Shown one piece after another: positions 47,101 through 58,533 of a DNA stretch of 64,000 nucleotides (positions are counted from its first letter, which is position 1; every line of letters begins with the position of its first letter). The stretch comes from Blastomussa wellsi (taxonomy: Eukaryota; Cnidaria; Anthozoa; Scleractinia; Plerogyridae): the NCBI GenBank assembly GCA_947652115.1, contig OX393569.1, forward strand, positions 2,413,615-2,477,614, read 5' to 3'. The notes under the pieces were generated by a model. That model searched no databases. It was not told the origin of the DNA and saw nothing but the letters and a program-made list of their open reading frames with translations. Both the position numbers and the translations under genes were made by a program.

Positions 47101-50100
47101 AGCAGTGCTGTCAATAAGGGCCGGTAGCCGGCCGAAACAGCCGGCTACTGACCAATCTTTGGCCGGCTACTTTAGTCTCATTTTACTGTTAATTTTGGTA
47201 AGAAACTTAAAATAAGGAAAAACTCCCACAAAAATAATCGTGCCACAACTGCCTCAAACGTTTGAGTCGAAATAAAGACGCATTTCAGGAGTTTTAAACG
47301 TGTTTACCTTTCCCGTGTCGATGGAAGTTGATCGAAGGATCATGGAAGGCCTGCAACATTTTCACAGAACAGGATCCAGCAAGAAACCAGCTCAAAATAA
47401 TGAAAAGATCCCGCAAAAATAATTGCAAAACATCGGGATCAAGTATCTGAGCCTAAGAAAAGGCACATTTCTGGAGTTTTAAACGTATTAACCTTTCGGT
47501 GGAAGCGGTGAAAAGTCGAAGCAGATCGACGGCAGATCGAAGAGTCGTGGAACGCCTGGGACATTTTCACAAGACTAGAACCCAGACTTCGCATATGCCA
47601 AATGAACTTAAAACATTAAATTTAATTTTTTTAATCAGCATTTGAAGATTTATCATTTTGCTCTTTTCTAAAAGCCAGTGATTGAGATTTTGAGGAAAAG
47701 AACGGTTGTAATAAACATAAAACATGGTTAATATAGTCTTAATTTTGGTTGTTCTTTAGGCCCAAATACTGTCAGGAAACCGTTGAAAATAGCATTTCCG
47801 AGCATCTAAATTTCAAAATTTTCTGGGGGGGCATGCCCCCAGACCCCCCTATGAGGCTCGCGCCTTCGGCGCTCGAAAAGTAGGCTGCCGCCTACTTTCC
47901 CATTGGCGCCGTCTACTTCAAAACTTATTGACAGCACTGTTAGCAGGACACATTATTTTTGAAACTTGGTGAATATGAAGGCATCCCTTGATGAATAACG
48001 TGAACCCACCTGACTCAGTATCCATGTTTGTTACTTCACCATAACAATTAAGGCAGTGCTCAAGGATATTTCTGAAAAGAAATTCAGGAAGAAAGCTTGT
48101 TCAGTGCTTCCTTCAGAATGTTTTGGTCTGCATTGACCTGTATGGGCAGTCTGTATTTGACCATCTCACTGAACCATTTTCTGACAAACCTTGGCTCAAG
48201 TTCCTGCAGTATATCACAGCATTCCTTCATTGGTACTGCTTCATAACTCCAGTCCATTTCTTCTAATAACGTCAAAATCCTTACCACCACATGCTCCTTG
48301 TAATCTGCATTAAGCAGCCGCCAGTATCCTGAAAAGTATATTTAAAGTGATATTGCATTTGCATAATAATGCTATTGATTTAATTACTGAGGCAACCAGC
48401 TAAACTCACCATCAATTTCTATAGCCTCGACTTTCTTTAAAGCCTCAAGAAGCTCTTCTTGACTTGCTTGCACTTTGGAAAGTAAGTCTGAAAGAGTGTA
48501 CTGGAACAAGAAAGAAATTAAATACATGTCAATAAAGTAGAAATTATATACCTCTTAAAAAATGGAATGAAACAGACAGTAAAAGCATACAGTCAATCAT
48601 TTTCAGAATACTACTGCAAAACCACCGATCTGTGGAACAAGCCAGGATTTTTGCTTCGCTGCCCCACCAACTTCATTCCACTGCCTGCCTACTTTCATGC
48701 AACATACATTTTTGTGATTAGATGGGGTTCTTCACTGAATATCGTCGAATAAAGTCAGTAATTTTGTTTTTGTTTTCGAAAAAATTTGTTTAATCGAGAT
48801 AGATCTTCTAGTGCAGTTCAAGTGAGCCATTGTCAACAACAGTGGTGACAAGTAACAAAAGTGGAAGGAGCAGTAATATGAACATTCAAGCCCATAATGC
48901 ATGGTTATTGTAGTATTAATTAATTAACGCACCAGATTTTGCCTGTTCGTGACAGGTTCTTCTGACTGGTCATCAGAGTTTGGCTCGTTTTCTGGACCCC
49001 TGTACAAATTTTCACGAAGGAGGTACTTGAGCTTTTCCAGACGTGGCCTGCATTGTTTTACTTCGAAATACATTGTGTGGCAACTAGAAACCTGTCAGAC
49101 ATAATAAAAATAACTCTAATACATGTAGCTTGTTATATATCTCATGGGGGGGGGCTGTTCTTGACCAGATGGCTTTAAATCAAACTCACAAGTTTGTCTT
49201 AGGCAGTGATCATTACGGTACTAACCTCCCTGTAAACCATTGGAGAGACTTCTGATTTGAAGTCTGCAAAAAAATTAAATTTGAGATTGTTAGCGGGATG
49301 GGAGTGGAGGGAGAGGGGTGGGAACCTGAGAGAAATCAGTGGGGGATCTAGGGGGAGGGTGCAGGGGGTGTGCACCCCCTGCCCCCTTGAGATGACCTGA
49401 GGCTAATCACATCACCCTTCAATTATGTCATTCCTTAGTGGTGCACCCCTCCTAAGAAAAATCCTGGAAATGTTGAGGGGAGTCTGAAAAGTGAAATAAA
49501 AGAAGGTTGGGAACAGAATTTCCAATACTGTAAAAGTCAAGAGAAATGGGAAATGTTTACAACATTGCCAAACATCTTCCAAAAGAAAGAGATAAAAAGG
49601 TGGGAGCAACTAAAGAAGGCTCTTGGTCATCATCATCATCATCAGATCTCATCGTGACAATAGGTAAATGGAAACAAAAGGTGATTCCAACCTTCCGTCA
49701 AGATAAAAGTACATGCCTTGTCTTTGTTTCTGTTCATTGCCTTATATAGCGCCACTGCTAGCTATAACGTTAGCCAAGATATAAGATATTTACCTTCATC
49801 CTTAGGTAAAGCACAGTGAGGCACTAAAAGAAGAGAATTGGAAGTATCTGCAACTTTCAGGTCAAATGTTGCTTTATCTGTGCACAAGACTGCTTCATCT
49901 TGGTGATCTCCTCTTATAGCCACTCTGCCAATGATAATAGCAACATAAAAAAATATCATTACCGGTATTGCTACTCTGCCTGGATGGGATGCTAGTCAGT
50001 TTATCTCACACTAGAGGAGCATTGTTGGGGAGCAGGTATTTGGAAAGATTATGGATTATTACTAGGCCTATGTTCTTGGTTGGACAGTTTTGGGGACTGA

Positions 50101-52992
50101 AAATATAGCCTCATTCACACATTCCCAGACACTAACCAGAGCCAGGGCACAGACTACCCTGCCCCCTCCTCCCAAATCACTAATTATGCACTAATTATTG
50201 CAGGGGGTGGGGGTGGGGGTTGGGGGTGCATTATGAGAAGACGTGGTTAAATAGCCGGATCATGTGTACTATTGGTGGTCTCGGTCGATATGTCGACCGA
50301 CTATCGGTCGACTATCGACCGATATATCGGTCGATAGTCGACGAATAAATACGTCGACCGATATAAATTAAGATCATCGATACTCGACCGACAACGGACC
50401 GACACTTGACCGACATTTGACCGACACTTGACCGACACTTGACCGATGCTTGACCTATACTTGACCGATCATCGACCGATACTTGACCGATACTCAAATA
50501 ATAATTTTGAGGCCCAAAATTATGTCGCTCAAAATATATTACGCCTTGTCGAAATCTTCCAAAATGCGTTGGATAAAAAAGAAGTCATTTCTTCTCTTTG
50601 GACCTTGTCTCGCAAGACTTTTCACTATCTTACGTGGTCCTCGCGACTAGGCTTCTTCCGGCCATGAATGTTTCTTTATTTCGAGTGGGGTTGTTCGATA
50701 CACAGTATGTACCAGCTCGACCTTACTTACAGCTAGTAAGGCGCCGTAATGCGGCTACACTGTTGCCAATAATTCAGCGAAGAGTACAACTTGGTACCAC
50801 CTTGCACACCGACGAGTGGGCAGCTTATCGGCAGCTACAACGACGATTGGGATTGCTCCATCGAGCGGTCAACCACTCTCTACACTTCGTTGATCCGGCG
50901 ACTGGCGTGCACACGCAACACGCTGAAAGTAATTGGTGTGCAGCCAAAGAAAGTTCAAACACATGAAGGGAAACACCAATCCAAACTTTCTGTTGGAGTA
51001 CCTTCAAGAATTCATGTGGAGAAGGTGGTATGGGGATCCTCACCTAAATGGATGCTTCCACAGATTACTGCAGGACATTGCTAAACAATATCCACTTTAA
51101 TAAAGCTAAACGCTTCGATATATTCTATCAGAAAGCCGTAAGGGATTGATACGTCTAAGATTCCTTTGTGCTCTTGAAAACATTCTTCTGGATATTAGGC
51201 TTAATCTTGTTCATTGCCGTTTGTGAAATTTTAATGTACGGATTCGTCCACAAGATCCGACATTTTCAAAGAGTAGAAAAAAATTGCAATTCCACTCCAT
51301 ATGCCGAAGTTCGACAAAGTCCAATTTAAGTCCAATGTAATTTTCGTCAGTCATTTTTAAATATTCTTTAAAGTCACTAATTCTCGACTCGTGGAAAACA
51401 AATACAAAGTGTCCTATAAGGTGTTAATGCCCGCTTGACTTATGTGGCATAAAGCGGATAGACCTTTTTTAACTTTAAGAGCATAGAATTTCTTCCTTCT
51501 GAAGGCCTCATGAACACATCCGCCACTACTTGTTCCGCCATCTTGGATGCAGGATTTGCCAGTCTCTCCGCTTTACCTCGCCTCCCAAGCATTCCTTGCA
51601 CCCCTCCCCTCCCCACACCCCCTCTCCGCTTACTTTTTTTACTATCGCGCGGGCGACTAGGGACGAGGCAGCCGCACTCCCGCAGTGGATGAAAGAACGA
51701 GGTTTATTCGTGAAGTTTGTATACAGTTTTTATGTTAATTATGACGACGCGGCACTGCGTATAGCAGCAAGTTTTTTTATTTAAGATATTTTGTGGGCCT
51801 GGTATTCTGCAATCTAGCCTTCCATTTATATGAGTTCTCCGCTTAATCGAAAACTCATCTACAATAAAGGTAACTGTAAGGTACACTATCTAAAGATCAC
51901 GCCGAGTCCAAATTACAATTAACATCTGCAGCGCTAAGAACTAAGGTTAAATAACTGTTTCAGGTACGTTGGCTAAACGATACTTGACCGATACTCGGCC
52001 GATAGTTGACCGATATTCGACCGATATTTGACTGATATTTGACCGACAATCTACCGATACTTCACCGACAGTCGATCGCTAAATACCCATCGATTTGTCG
52101 ACCGATATATCGGTCGACTGTCGACCGACTATCGGTCGACTATCGGTCGACTATCGGTCGATATATCGACCGACTAGCGACCGATAGTCGGTCGATAGTC
52201 GGTCGACTATCGACCGATAGTCGGTCGATATATCGGTCGACAAATCGACCGAGACCACCCATAGTACACATGATCCAAATAGCCTAGTTGTAGAAACAAT
52301 ATCTCAGCTCACTAAATCTGTGACAAAATGGCCAGTTAAAAAAAAAGTTGACCACGTTGACCTGGCATCTTTATATCACCTACCATGTGAAGCCCTCAAT
52401 TTAATGAATCATCAAATAGCCAGCAGGTACAAAACGCAGGTCACAGGTCACAAGTCAGAGGTAGGAAAAAAGGAAAACTTGACATATTACAGAATGCAAT
52501 GCAGAATGCAGGGGCCCTGGTGCCCATTGAGGAGTTTATAATTCTGTAATTGTTGAGTTTTCCCTTTTTTCCTACCTCTGACTTATGACCTGTGACCTGT
52601 GTTTTGTACTTGCCGTCAAATAGCTTTAAAATATCGTACCTGTTTCCAACATCAAGTGTATCCAGTATACTTGATGGTAACTCTAAGAGTTTGTATTCCT
52701 CAGAGTTCGGGTTCGCAGAGAAATGCAGCACCTGAACGGGACCTGTTCTGTTAACAAGACCTGCAGCATCAGCCAGTTTATTGACGTCTTCCAGGGTTCT
52801 ACGAGAAAAAGAATGAAGACAAAACGTGACCAATCAGATCAATTATTCTTTTTATAAATTTTGAGATCATCGAGCTCAGCACAGAAAGCAAAACTTCCTT
52901 GAAACCGTTAAAAATGTACTCTTTCAAATCTTAAAATGGTTTACACTTCATTTACTCTTCAAGAAAACAACCAACCTTGCCGGTCCCGCCAT
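44188..52992 (-). CDS. DSCC1: sister chromatid cohesion protein DCC1
   Basis: Exons: 52992-52976, 52798-52640, 49924-49794, 49263-49226, 49091-48933, 48500-48410, 48328-48190, 48071-48011, 46262-46180, 45961-45884, 45524-45439, 45080-45018, 44296-44188. The phases agree and give 404 aa (human 393). The product is a subunit of the CTF18-RFC clamp loader, acting in the nucleus in replication-coupled cohesion. Matches to DSCC1 include ADTSNSLLLVPHC, GYWRLL, ILEHCLNCYG, EDKICR, WQQSVPEGM and the C-terminal VTGVKVYNSKKAI, the winged-helix end that contacts CTF18. Exon 1 is only 17 bp. Intron 2 holds a Merlin transposon, and the intron between exons 8 and 9 holds hAT-like and MITE insertions. The gene appears intact. 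Confidence 0.95.
46710..46944. mobile_element. MITE-like element in DSCC1 intron
   Basis: Terminal inverted repeats of about 39 bases (TTACAGTGCGACGCGCCTTA on the left and a near complement on the right, both leading into GTGGCCACCCAACAAAC) bound 235 bp of non-coding sequence. Confidence 0.87.
47103..47939. mobile_element. non-autonomous hAT-like element
   Basis: Exact 16-base terminal inverted repeats (CAGTGCTGTCAATAAG and its complement) bound 837 bp. They are flanked by the direct duplication TTAGCAG at 47096-47102 and 47940-47946. The interior has no transposase frame but holds a degenerate direct duplication of about 190 bp (each half with GGAGTTTTAAACGT) and a CCGGCTAC motif series. 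The CAGTG tips suit hAT, although the visible duplication is 7 rather than 8 bp. Confidence 0.85.
50280..50500. repeat. left subterminal GACCGATA array of the Merlin element
   Basis: Irregular repeats of CGACCGATA, TTGACCGAC and their complement TCGGTCGAT occur about every 9-20 bases. The right counterpart is at 51975-52255. Dense subterminal repeats of this kind usually serve as transposase binding sites; that role is inference here. Confidence 0.85.
50666..51100 (+). pseudogene. Merlin (ISXO2-like DDE) transposase remnant
   Basis: The plus-strand frame reads the central and C-terminal part of an ISXO2-like DDE domain: RRRNAATLLPIIQ, TLHTDEWAAYRQL (second Asp), VNHSLHFVDPATGVHTQHAE (Glu region). 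A one-base frameshift near 50950 moves the rest (HMKGN, YLQEFMWRRWYG, DIAKQYP) to another frame, ending at the stop at 51100. The N-terminal helix-turn-helix and the first Asp region are not recognisable. The copy is inactive. Confidence 0.88.
51975..52255. repeat. right subterminal GACCGATA array of the Merlin element
   Basis: This mirrors the left array with the same GACCGATA/TATCGGTCG units, ending in the terminal CGACCGAGACCACC. Self-complementary stretches such as GTCGACCGATATATCGGTCG allow strong local hairpins. Confidence 0.88.
52427..52611. mobile_element. foldback element beside DSCC1 exon 2
   Basis: Arms of about 50 bases (GTACAAAAC, CAGGTCACAGGTCA, AGTCAGAGGTAGGAAAAAAG on one side and complement on the other) end about 28 bp from the exon 2 donor at 52640. 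Non-coding. Confidence 0.85.
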
Positions 52993-53082
52993 CTTGAATC
53001 ATTTTCGCGGGCTTTTTTCACCAGGACGAGGCTAGTGCCAGTCTCTTTTTCTGTCACTCACATTCAACATTTATCATTCAAC
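52993..53082. promoter_or_regulatory. 90-bp bidirectional promoter DSCC1 / ENDOU
   Basis: The start codons of DSCC1 (minus, 52992) and ENDOU (plus, 53083) are separated by only 90 bases. An E2F-type site TTTCGCGGG lies at 53003-53011, about 11 bp above the DSCC1 ATG, suiting S-phase control of a replication gene. There is no TATA box. Start sites could lie inside or beyond this interval if untranslated regions overlap. Confidence 0.75.
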
Positions 53083-56000
53083 ATGGCTTCTGGGTGAGTA
53101 TGGTTTCATTGCTCAGTATAAAAGGATTCCTGAATGTTCTATCTTTGGTACTTTTCCTCGTAACAGATATCTTAGATTCGTAATGGCAATAATCCATTGC
53201 CCGTGTTGTAGGTTGTAATCTTGAAATCCATCAAGAGAGTTCTTTAAAATTGAAAATATAAATTCTACACGTGGCATTGGTTGGAACGAATGGAATCAGT
53301 GTTCGTGAGCTTGGGATTATTTCCAGGTCTTTCCGTGGAAACCTTTTTGTGATGCTTTCTTTTAATACCGCATCATGCATGACCGAGTCATTCTTAAAAC
53401 ACTGTTCGCCCTGAAAAGAGATTAGCCGTGATAGAGTTCTTAGGAAAACTTACGAGAATTTTTTTCGATGTGTCTCAAAACTCCCCATGGGGGAGGTGCT
53501 ATGGCACAAATGGGTGACGTCAAGTTTTATTACTTCCACCCTCATTCCCCGGCCATATACCCATATTATTTTTACATAAACAGAATTTAAACTTGTTTAG
53601 GATTATACAATTCGATCAGTACAACCTGGACGACATGTGACCTGACAAAGTTACTGGGATCAAGACTCTAGCAGAGTTGAAAGCTTAGAATGTTACTTTC
53701 AACAAGTGTAGCGTCAAACATTGATAAATTGAACCGAGTCATATTGTTTTTGGTAGATAGATCATACCATTTACCACCACTTGTCTTTTCAAGTCATCAC
53801 AAATCTTCTTTTGTATTATTGCCCTATCTTAGATTTCACCCGCATCCTGAGCTGTCTCCACTGTGTGATCGCATGTGGGATGCTGATAAAAACCGTCTTA
53901 AACCAGGAGTCGACTACAAGATTGATCCACAGGGCAAGACCCGCTACCACTCAAGGCAAGATCATGCTAAGGATCCACTTTTTACCTTTGTTGACCCACA
54001 AGTTTTTAAACGTGAAACATATCGACGTAAGTGCTTCATTATTTTTTCTTTCTCTATGATCACTCAATCAATCAATTAATAAACTTTAATCTTTGTGCAC
54101 TGGTTTATTTTATTGCTCAATCCTTCATTTCATTTCTCGTCCTGATTTCAATTTTCCCAGTTTCTGTAGCATTAAGCAGCTGGGAAAATTTATTCTCCCC
54201 TCTGGAATCATGGGAGGTACGTTGGCCTAATGGTTAGTGCGCTGGACCCCGGATCAGACAGTCCAGGTGCGAGCCCTGGCCGGGGCACTGCGTTGTGTTC
54301 TTGGGCAAGACACTTCACTCTCACGGTGCCTCGCTCAACCCAGGTGTATAAATTGGTACCGGCAAAATACTGCTGGGGGTAACCCTGTGATGGACTAGCA
54401 TCCCATCCAGGGGGAGTAGAAATACTCCCAGTCGCTTCATTCTAATGAAACCGGGACAAGCTCCAGCAGTATGGGTCACTGGGCGTGACGCAGACTGTGC
54501 CTCTGGAATCATGGGATGCTAGTCCATCACAGGGTTACCCCCAGCATTATTTCACCGGTACCCATTTGTGAGAGGCACAGTGGCAAGACACTTTATTCTC
54601 ACATTGCCTCTCTTCAGCCACATGGGGAGGGGGGTAGAAATACTGGTACTTCTAGTTGCTTTATCATTATGGTAAGGAAACAGGGTTAATCTCCTGCCTA
54701 CAAAAATATAAATTGTTTCCTAACATGCTGGTTTTGCTTTTCTTAGGTTTTGTAGCTTTGCTGGACAACTATGAAAGTGAAGCTGGACAAGCGGAGGTTG
54801 TGACGCCACACGAAGTAAAAGAAAATCAGGTTTTCATTGATGTTATTATGGAAACTGAACCAATGCAAATTGCTCACCGTTACTTGGCTAACAAAGGCCT
54901 CATGCCACATGACCGTGCACAGTTCAAGAGAGAACTTTACAATTTATGGTTTAAAATGTACAGAAGAACCAAAGGAGTAAGGTGATTTGCTGTAAAGCTC
55001 TCTATGTAATGCTCAGGCATACTTCTATTTTAAAGTGACCCCCCCCCCCCTCCACTTGTAGTAGGACACTTTGAATGTATTCTATAACATGATACAAGTC
55101 AGAACCGGTTAGACCTGGATCAAGGGACTGATCGAAAGAAGTGGCCAAGTAGACTGTACTTTAACTGTTAAACTCTGTATTTGAAGTTAGCACCTAAATT
55201 ATTTGACCGTGCTACCTTGTCAAGAGTAGAATAATTTCAAATCATTACTCAGTTTGTTTCACCATTTTAAGATAAGTTGCCGCTTTTCCAAGTGACTCAA
55301 AATACATCAAAATGGCACTTTAAGAAGTCAAAATCGAAACATTTTTTTTTCAGGGGAGTATGCCCCCAAACAGCCCTAGGAGTTCACACCTTCAATTCTT
55401 GTATCTATTATCAGAAATCAATAACAATGTTTTAAGGTTCCTCACCTGTTCCTAAAAAGTCCTTAGTACTTTGATATCAAGAGTAAACCGATGAAAAACT
55501 ATAATTCCTTTTAGGGCCATGGACTCGTCTGGCTTTGAGCATGTGTTTGTAGGTGAAACACGAAACAGGGCAGAAGTGATTGGCTTTCATAACTGGATTC
55601 AGTTCTATTTACAAGAGCAGCGTGGCTTGGTTGACTACAAGGGCTTCTTCCCAAGTAGAAGGGTAAGCCTGCAGGCATCATAAATTTTACCCTGCAAGCA
55701 GTGATCCCTTCCATCTTCCTAGAAAAGTTGAGAAGAGAAAGCAACTTTCTAACTTTTCTCAGAAGATCGACCACAATGGAATTGGAGTCAAATAATCAGA
55801 ACATTTCGATTTTCTTTCAGTTTCACTTATGACTCCGATGCTTACGATCTACTGAAAACTAGATTGTTGGAGTCCAAAACAGAAGCAAAAGGACTAACGA
55901 ATCACAACACTAGTTCTTTTGCATTTTGATTGGTTTATTCTTCCGTCTGTGCATCTGACTCCAACAATGCAGTTTTCATTAGATCGCAAGTAATGGAGTC

Positions 56001-56610
56001 ATCAGTGGAGTCAGAACTCTGCTTACAACTCTGAAGATTTGATGATTTTCACTAAATCACTTGCGCTTACAACCCACTTGTGCTTGCATATTGTTTCTAC
56101 GGGGGCTGACAGCGCTAACAAATGCTGTTTGAGCAGTACTGTGTGTAATAAAAGTCCTCATATTTGGGAGATATTCCCCCCCCCCCAAAAAAAAAAAAAA
56201 ATCTCAAAATTCCTGAAATGTTAACTTCATTACTTTGTATTTCCAAGTCTCCTGATTCCTAGCAAAATCTTCAGATTCCCGGTTGAATTTTGTTTTTCTC
56301 CCAAAACAGCTCTTCTTAGAGTTGACACCCCCCGTGTTTCTGGCTTTTGTTACAGAAGAGGCATGTAAGCAGTGAAGAAGAGAGCATGAACCAGTTGATC
56401 ACAATCCAGTTCAACTGGAAGGGCGACGTGAAGCCAATCGGCAGCAGTTTTATTGGCACAAGCCCAGAGTTTGAGATGGCTCTGTACACAGTCTGTTTCC
56501 TTGCCGGGAATGGAGAAGATGTACATGTCGAGCTCGATGATTATGATGTTATCATAAAAGCGCATCACATGGGCAAGTATCTTGGAAGCTGTTATCCACA
56601 GTGTTCTTGA
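53083..56610 (+). CDS. ENDOU: poly(U)-specific endoribonuclease (XendoU/EndoU family)
   Basis: Exons: 53083-53093, 53833-54026, 54747-54981, 55515-55662, 56356-56610. The phases agree and give 280 aa. EndoU enzymes cut RNA at uridines in a metal-assisted reaction, leaving 2',3'-cyclic phosphates. The frog enzyme releases intron-encoded snoRNAs. The domain runs from ELSPLCDRMWDADKNR to the end. The active-site triad is visible: H156 (SSGFEHVFVGE), H172 (GFHNWIQFYLQE) and K218 (FNWKG), with the same spacing as H162, H178 and K224 of XendoU. There is no signal peptide or somatomedin-B domain, so it is probably intracellular, unlike human ENDOU. The first coding exon is 11 bp (MASG...). An AATAAA at 57581 could end the transcript. 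The gene looks intact. Confidence 0.94.
54217..54500 (+). mobile_element. tRNA-derived SINE, second copy
   Basis: Same family as at 25852: A box TTGGCCTAATGGTTAGTGCG, B box around GGTGCGAGCCCTGGC, body TTGTGTTCTTGGGCAAGACA, tail GTGATGGACTAGCATCCCAT. It lies in ENDOU intron 2. An inverted partial copy of the tail and body follows at about 54505-54660. Confidence 0.85.
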
Positions 56611-58533
56611 ATAATTCACAATTTTTTGAGGCCATTTTCAATTAAAATTCAGTTGGAATTAGTGTATTACAATAGACCTTATTCACGATAGTCGCCATGT
56701 TTGTTTTCACATTATAATGCAAATTAGGCACGTGATTTGTCAGGGGTCAAACAAGCCTAAATCGACAAATTTCAGCTGGTTTCTTATCATGTCTGATAAT
56801 TTTTTTCATAGCCATGCTTTGGTTTCTGTTTTTTGCTTTAAATATTCTAAGTTTAACACAATTTTGGCACTTTTATATTTATAACAAGTCAAGGTATCGA
56901 GTATCGAGTAACTATTTCCAACTAGCCTTACAATGAAATCAGTATTCCATCACTTGGCTCTCAAATGTGGCTTTACCACGGGTACTTCACTATTTAGACC
57001 GTCCGATTTTCATAGAAACGGCATCATTTCAATGTTTGCCCCCTGGCAGACAACGTGGCTAATTTGCATTATAATACGAAAACCATCATGTCGGCTATCG
57101 TGAATATGGTCTATTATTTTTTAGTACTACGCACTACGAAATGTAGTTTTTATATTAATGGTGTTTACATTTGAATGGTAATAAAAAGCATAACAGCTTT
57201 AATTTGTAATTTCTAATATTGTAACATGTGTATATGTACCTTCAGTGCCACCAGATTTGTATCAACTGTAGTTTGTAAGTTATAGCTCTAGTTTGTAATT
57301 TGCACCTCTTTTCTAATGTCTTTTGAACATTTTTTCGTCTTTTAGTTTATGGACGCTTTTAATAGTGGGGTTGTGGTGGGGATGGGGGGGGGGACAAATT
57401 TACACTTTGGTTAGGTGAAAAATGCTTCTTACGATACGCTTCTATACGGACACGATTTCTGCTTCACAACATTTCGGGATTGAGAGCGCATGCTATTGTA
57501 TAATTACTATGCCAGTGCGTTGAAGTTATAAAATATTGTGATGATAAGTTTCCAGCTTTATTTCCGTTTCCACATAATGAAATAAACGTATTATCTTCAT
57601 ATTCAGTGACTTCTTTTCCAGTCTACTTTTCTTACGTAATGAGCTTAGAACAGGCTTGGCAGCCAGCTGACGTCAATGTATAGCTAGTTTTTGCATGGAT
57701 AGTCGGGAATCACACCGATCACAAAAAAGTTCCGAGATTTGCGTGAGCAAAGTGTGCCAGAATTTTCTCAATGGCATCATCTGTCAATTTCACTCTACAT
57801 GTCGAGCGGATCTAGGGGAGGGTTGCGTACCCCACCCCCCAAGATAGTGGTGTACCCCCCTCCCCCCTAAGAAAAAATCCTGGATCTGCCCCTACATGAG
57901 TACACACTGTTAACTTAACAGAATATGTGATAACTCAAACGCCCCAAACGCCTGGTTGTATCAAAAGCGTAAAGACGCATTGCATCAACGCGCACTGGGA
58001 GTCGAGTCAGCAGTCACAAGACTTATGCAATCGTTTGAATTATTTATAGGCAGCCAGGTTCAATTATATTTTAACGGCAAGCTTTATTTTCGAATGTACT
58101 TGCAGAAACTTATTTTGCACTTCATGGCACCAGATACATTTATTCTGTGCAGCCTATTGACCATACAGTACGCAAAGTTATGATATGTTAAAGGCGCTAC
58201 GTCACGCTGTGAGCCTGCGCACTGAGTACCTCTTATCTGTCATCGCACATTTCGAATTTCTGTTGTTTTCGTCAATAGACATGTCACATTACGCGTAGCG
58301 CGTATGACACAAGGTTGACTGACTGTTTCATTTACGTTCAACAAGATCTTAAAGTTGCTATTTCTTTGCTATATCTTTAAAAAAACTATTGTTCAGATTT
58401 GTTAATAAAATGACTCATGGTAAAAAAGTGGAATAGTCGTCGTTATCCTGCCTCCAATGAAGATTTCTACAACTGTTTTTTCTTTTCTTTCTATCTCATC
58501 ACCATTATTACTTGTCTACCATGCGAACTATCA
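56611..58533. other. between ENDOU and the ficolin-like gene
   Basis: No coding exon is seen. It contains the likely ENDOU 3' untranslated region, a MITE at 56671-57115, a poly-G tract near 57.38 kb, and near 57.80-57.90 kb a copy of the CCTGGATCTGCCCC-ended family. Two tail-to-tail genes end towards it. Confidence 0.55.
56671..57115. mobile_element. MITE-like element
   Basis: Terminal inverted repeats of about 55 bases begin AATAGACCTTATTCACGATA on the left and AATAGACCATATTCACGATA on the right (complement strand), and continue through AATTTGCATTATAAT-type sequence. The 445-bp interior is non-coding. It sits 60 bp after the ENDOU stop. Confidence 0.87.

Larger units (their letters stand above)
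50257..52276 (+). mobile_element. Merlin-type DNA transposon (decayed)
   Basis: A 2,020-bp element in DSCC1 intron 2 is flanked by the 8-bp duplication AAATAGCC (50249-50256 and 52277-52284). Terminal inverted repeats begin GGATCATGTGTACTAT and continue through GGTGGTCTCGGTCGAT. Next to each end is a 200-300-bp array of degenerate GACCGATA/TATCGGTC units in both orientations. The interior encodes an ISXO2/IS1016-type transposase remnant. The 8-bp duplication and the ISXO2-like domain identify the Merlin superfamily. Confidence 0.92.
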
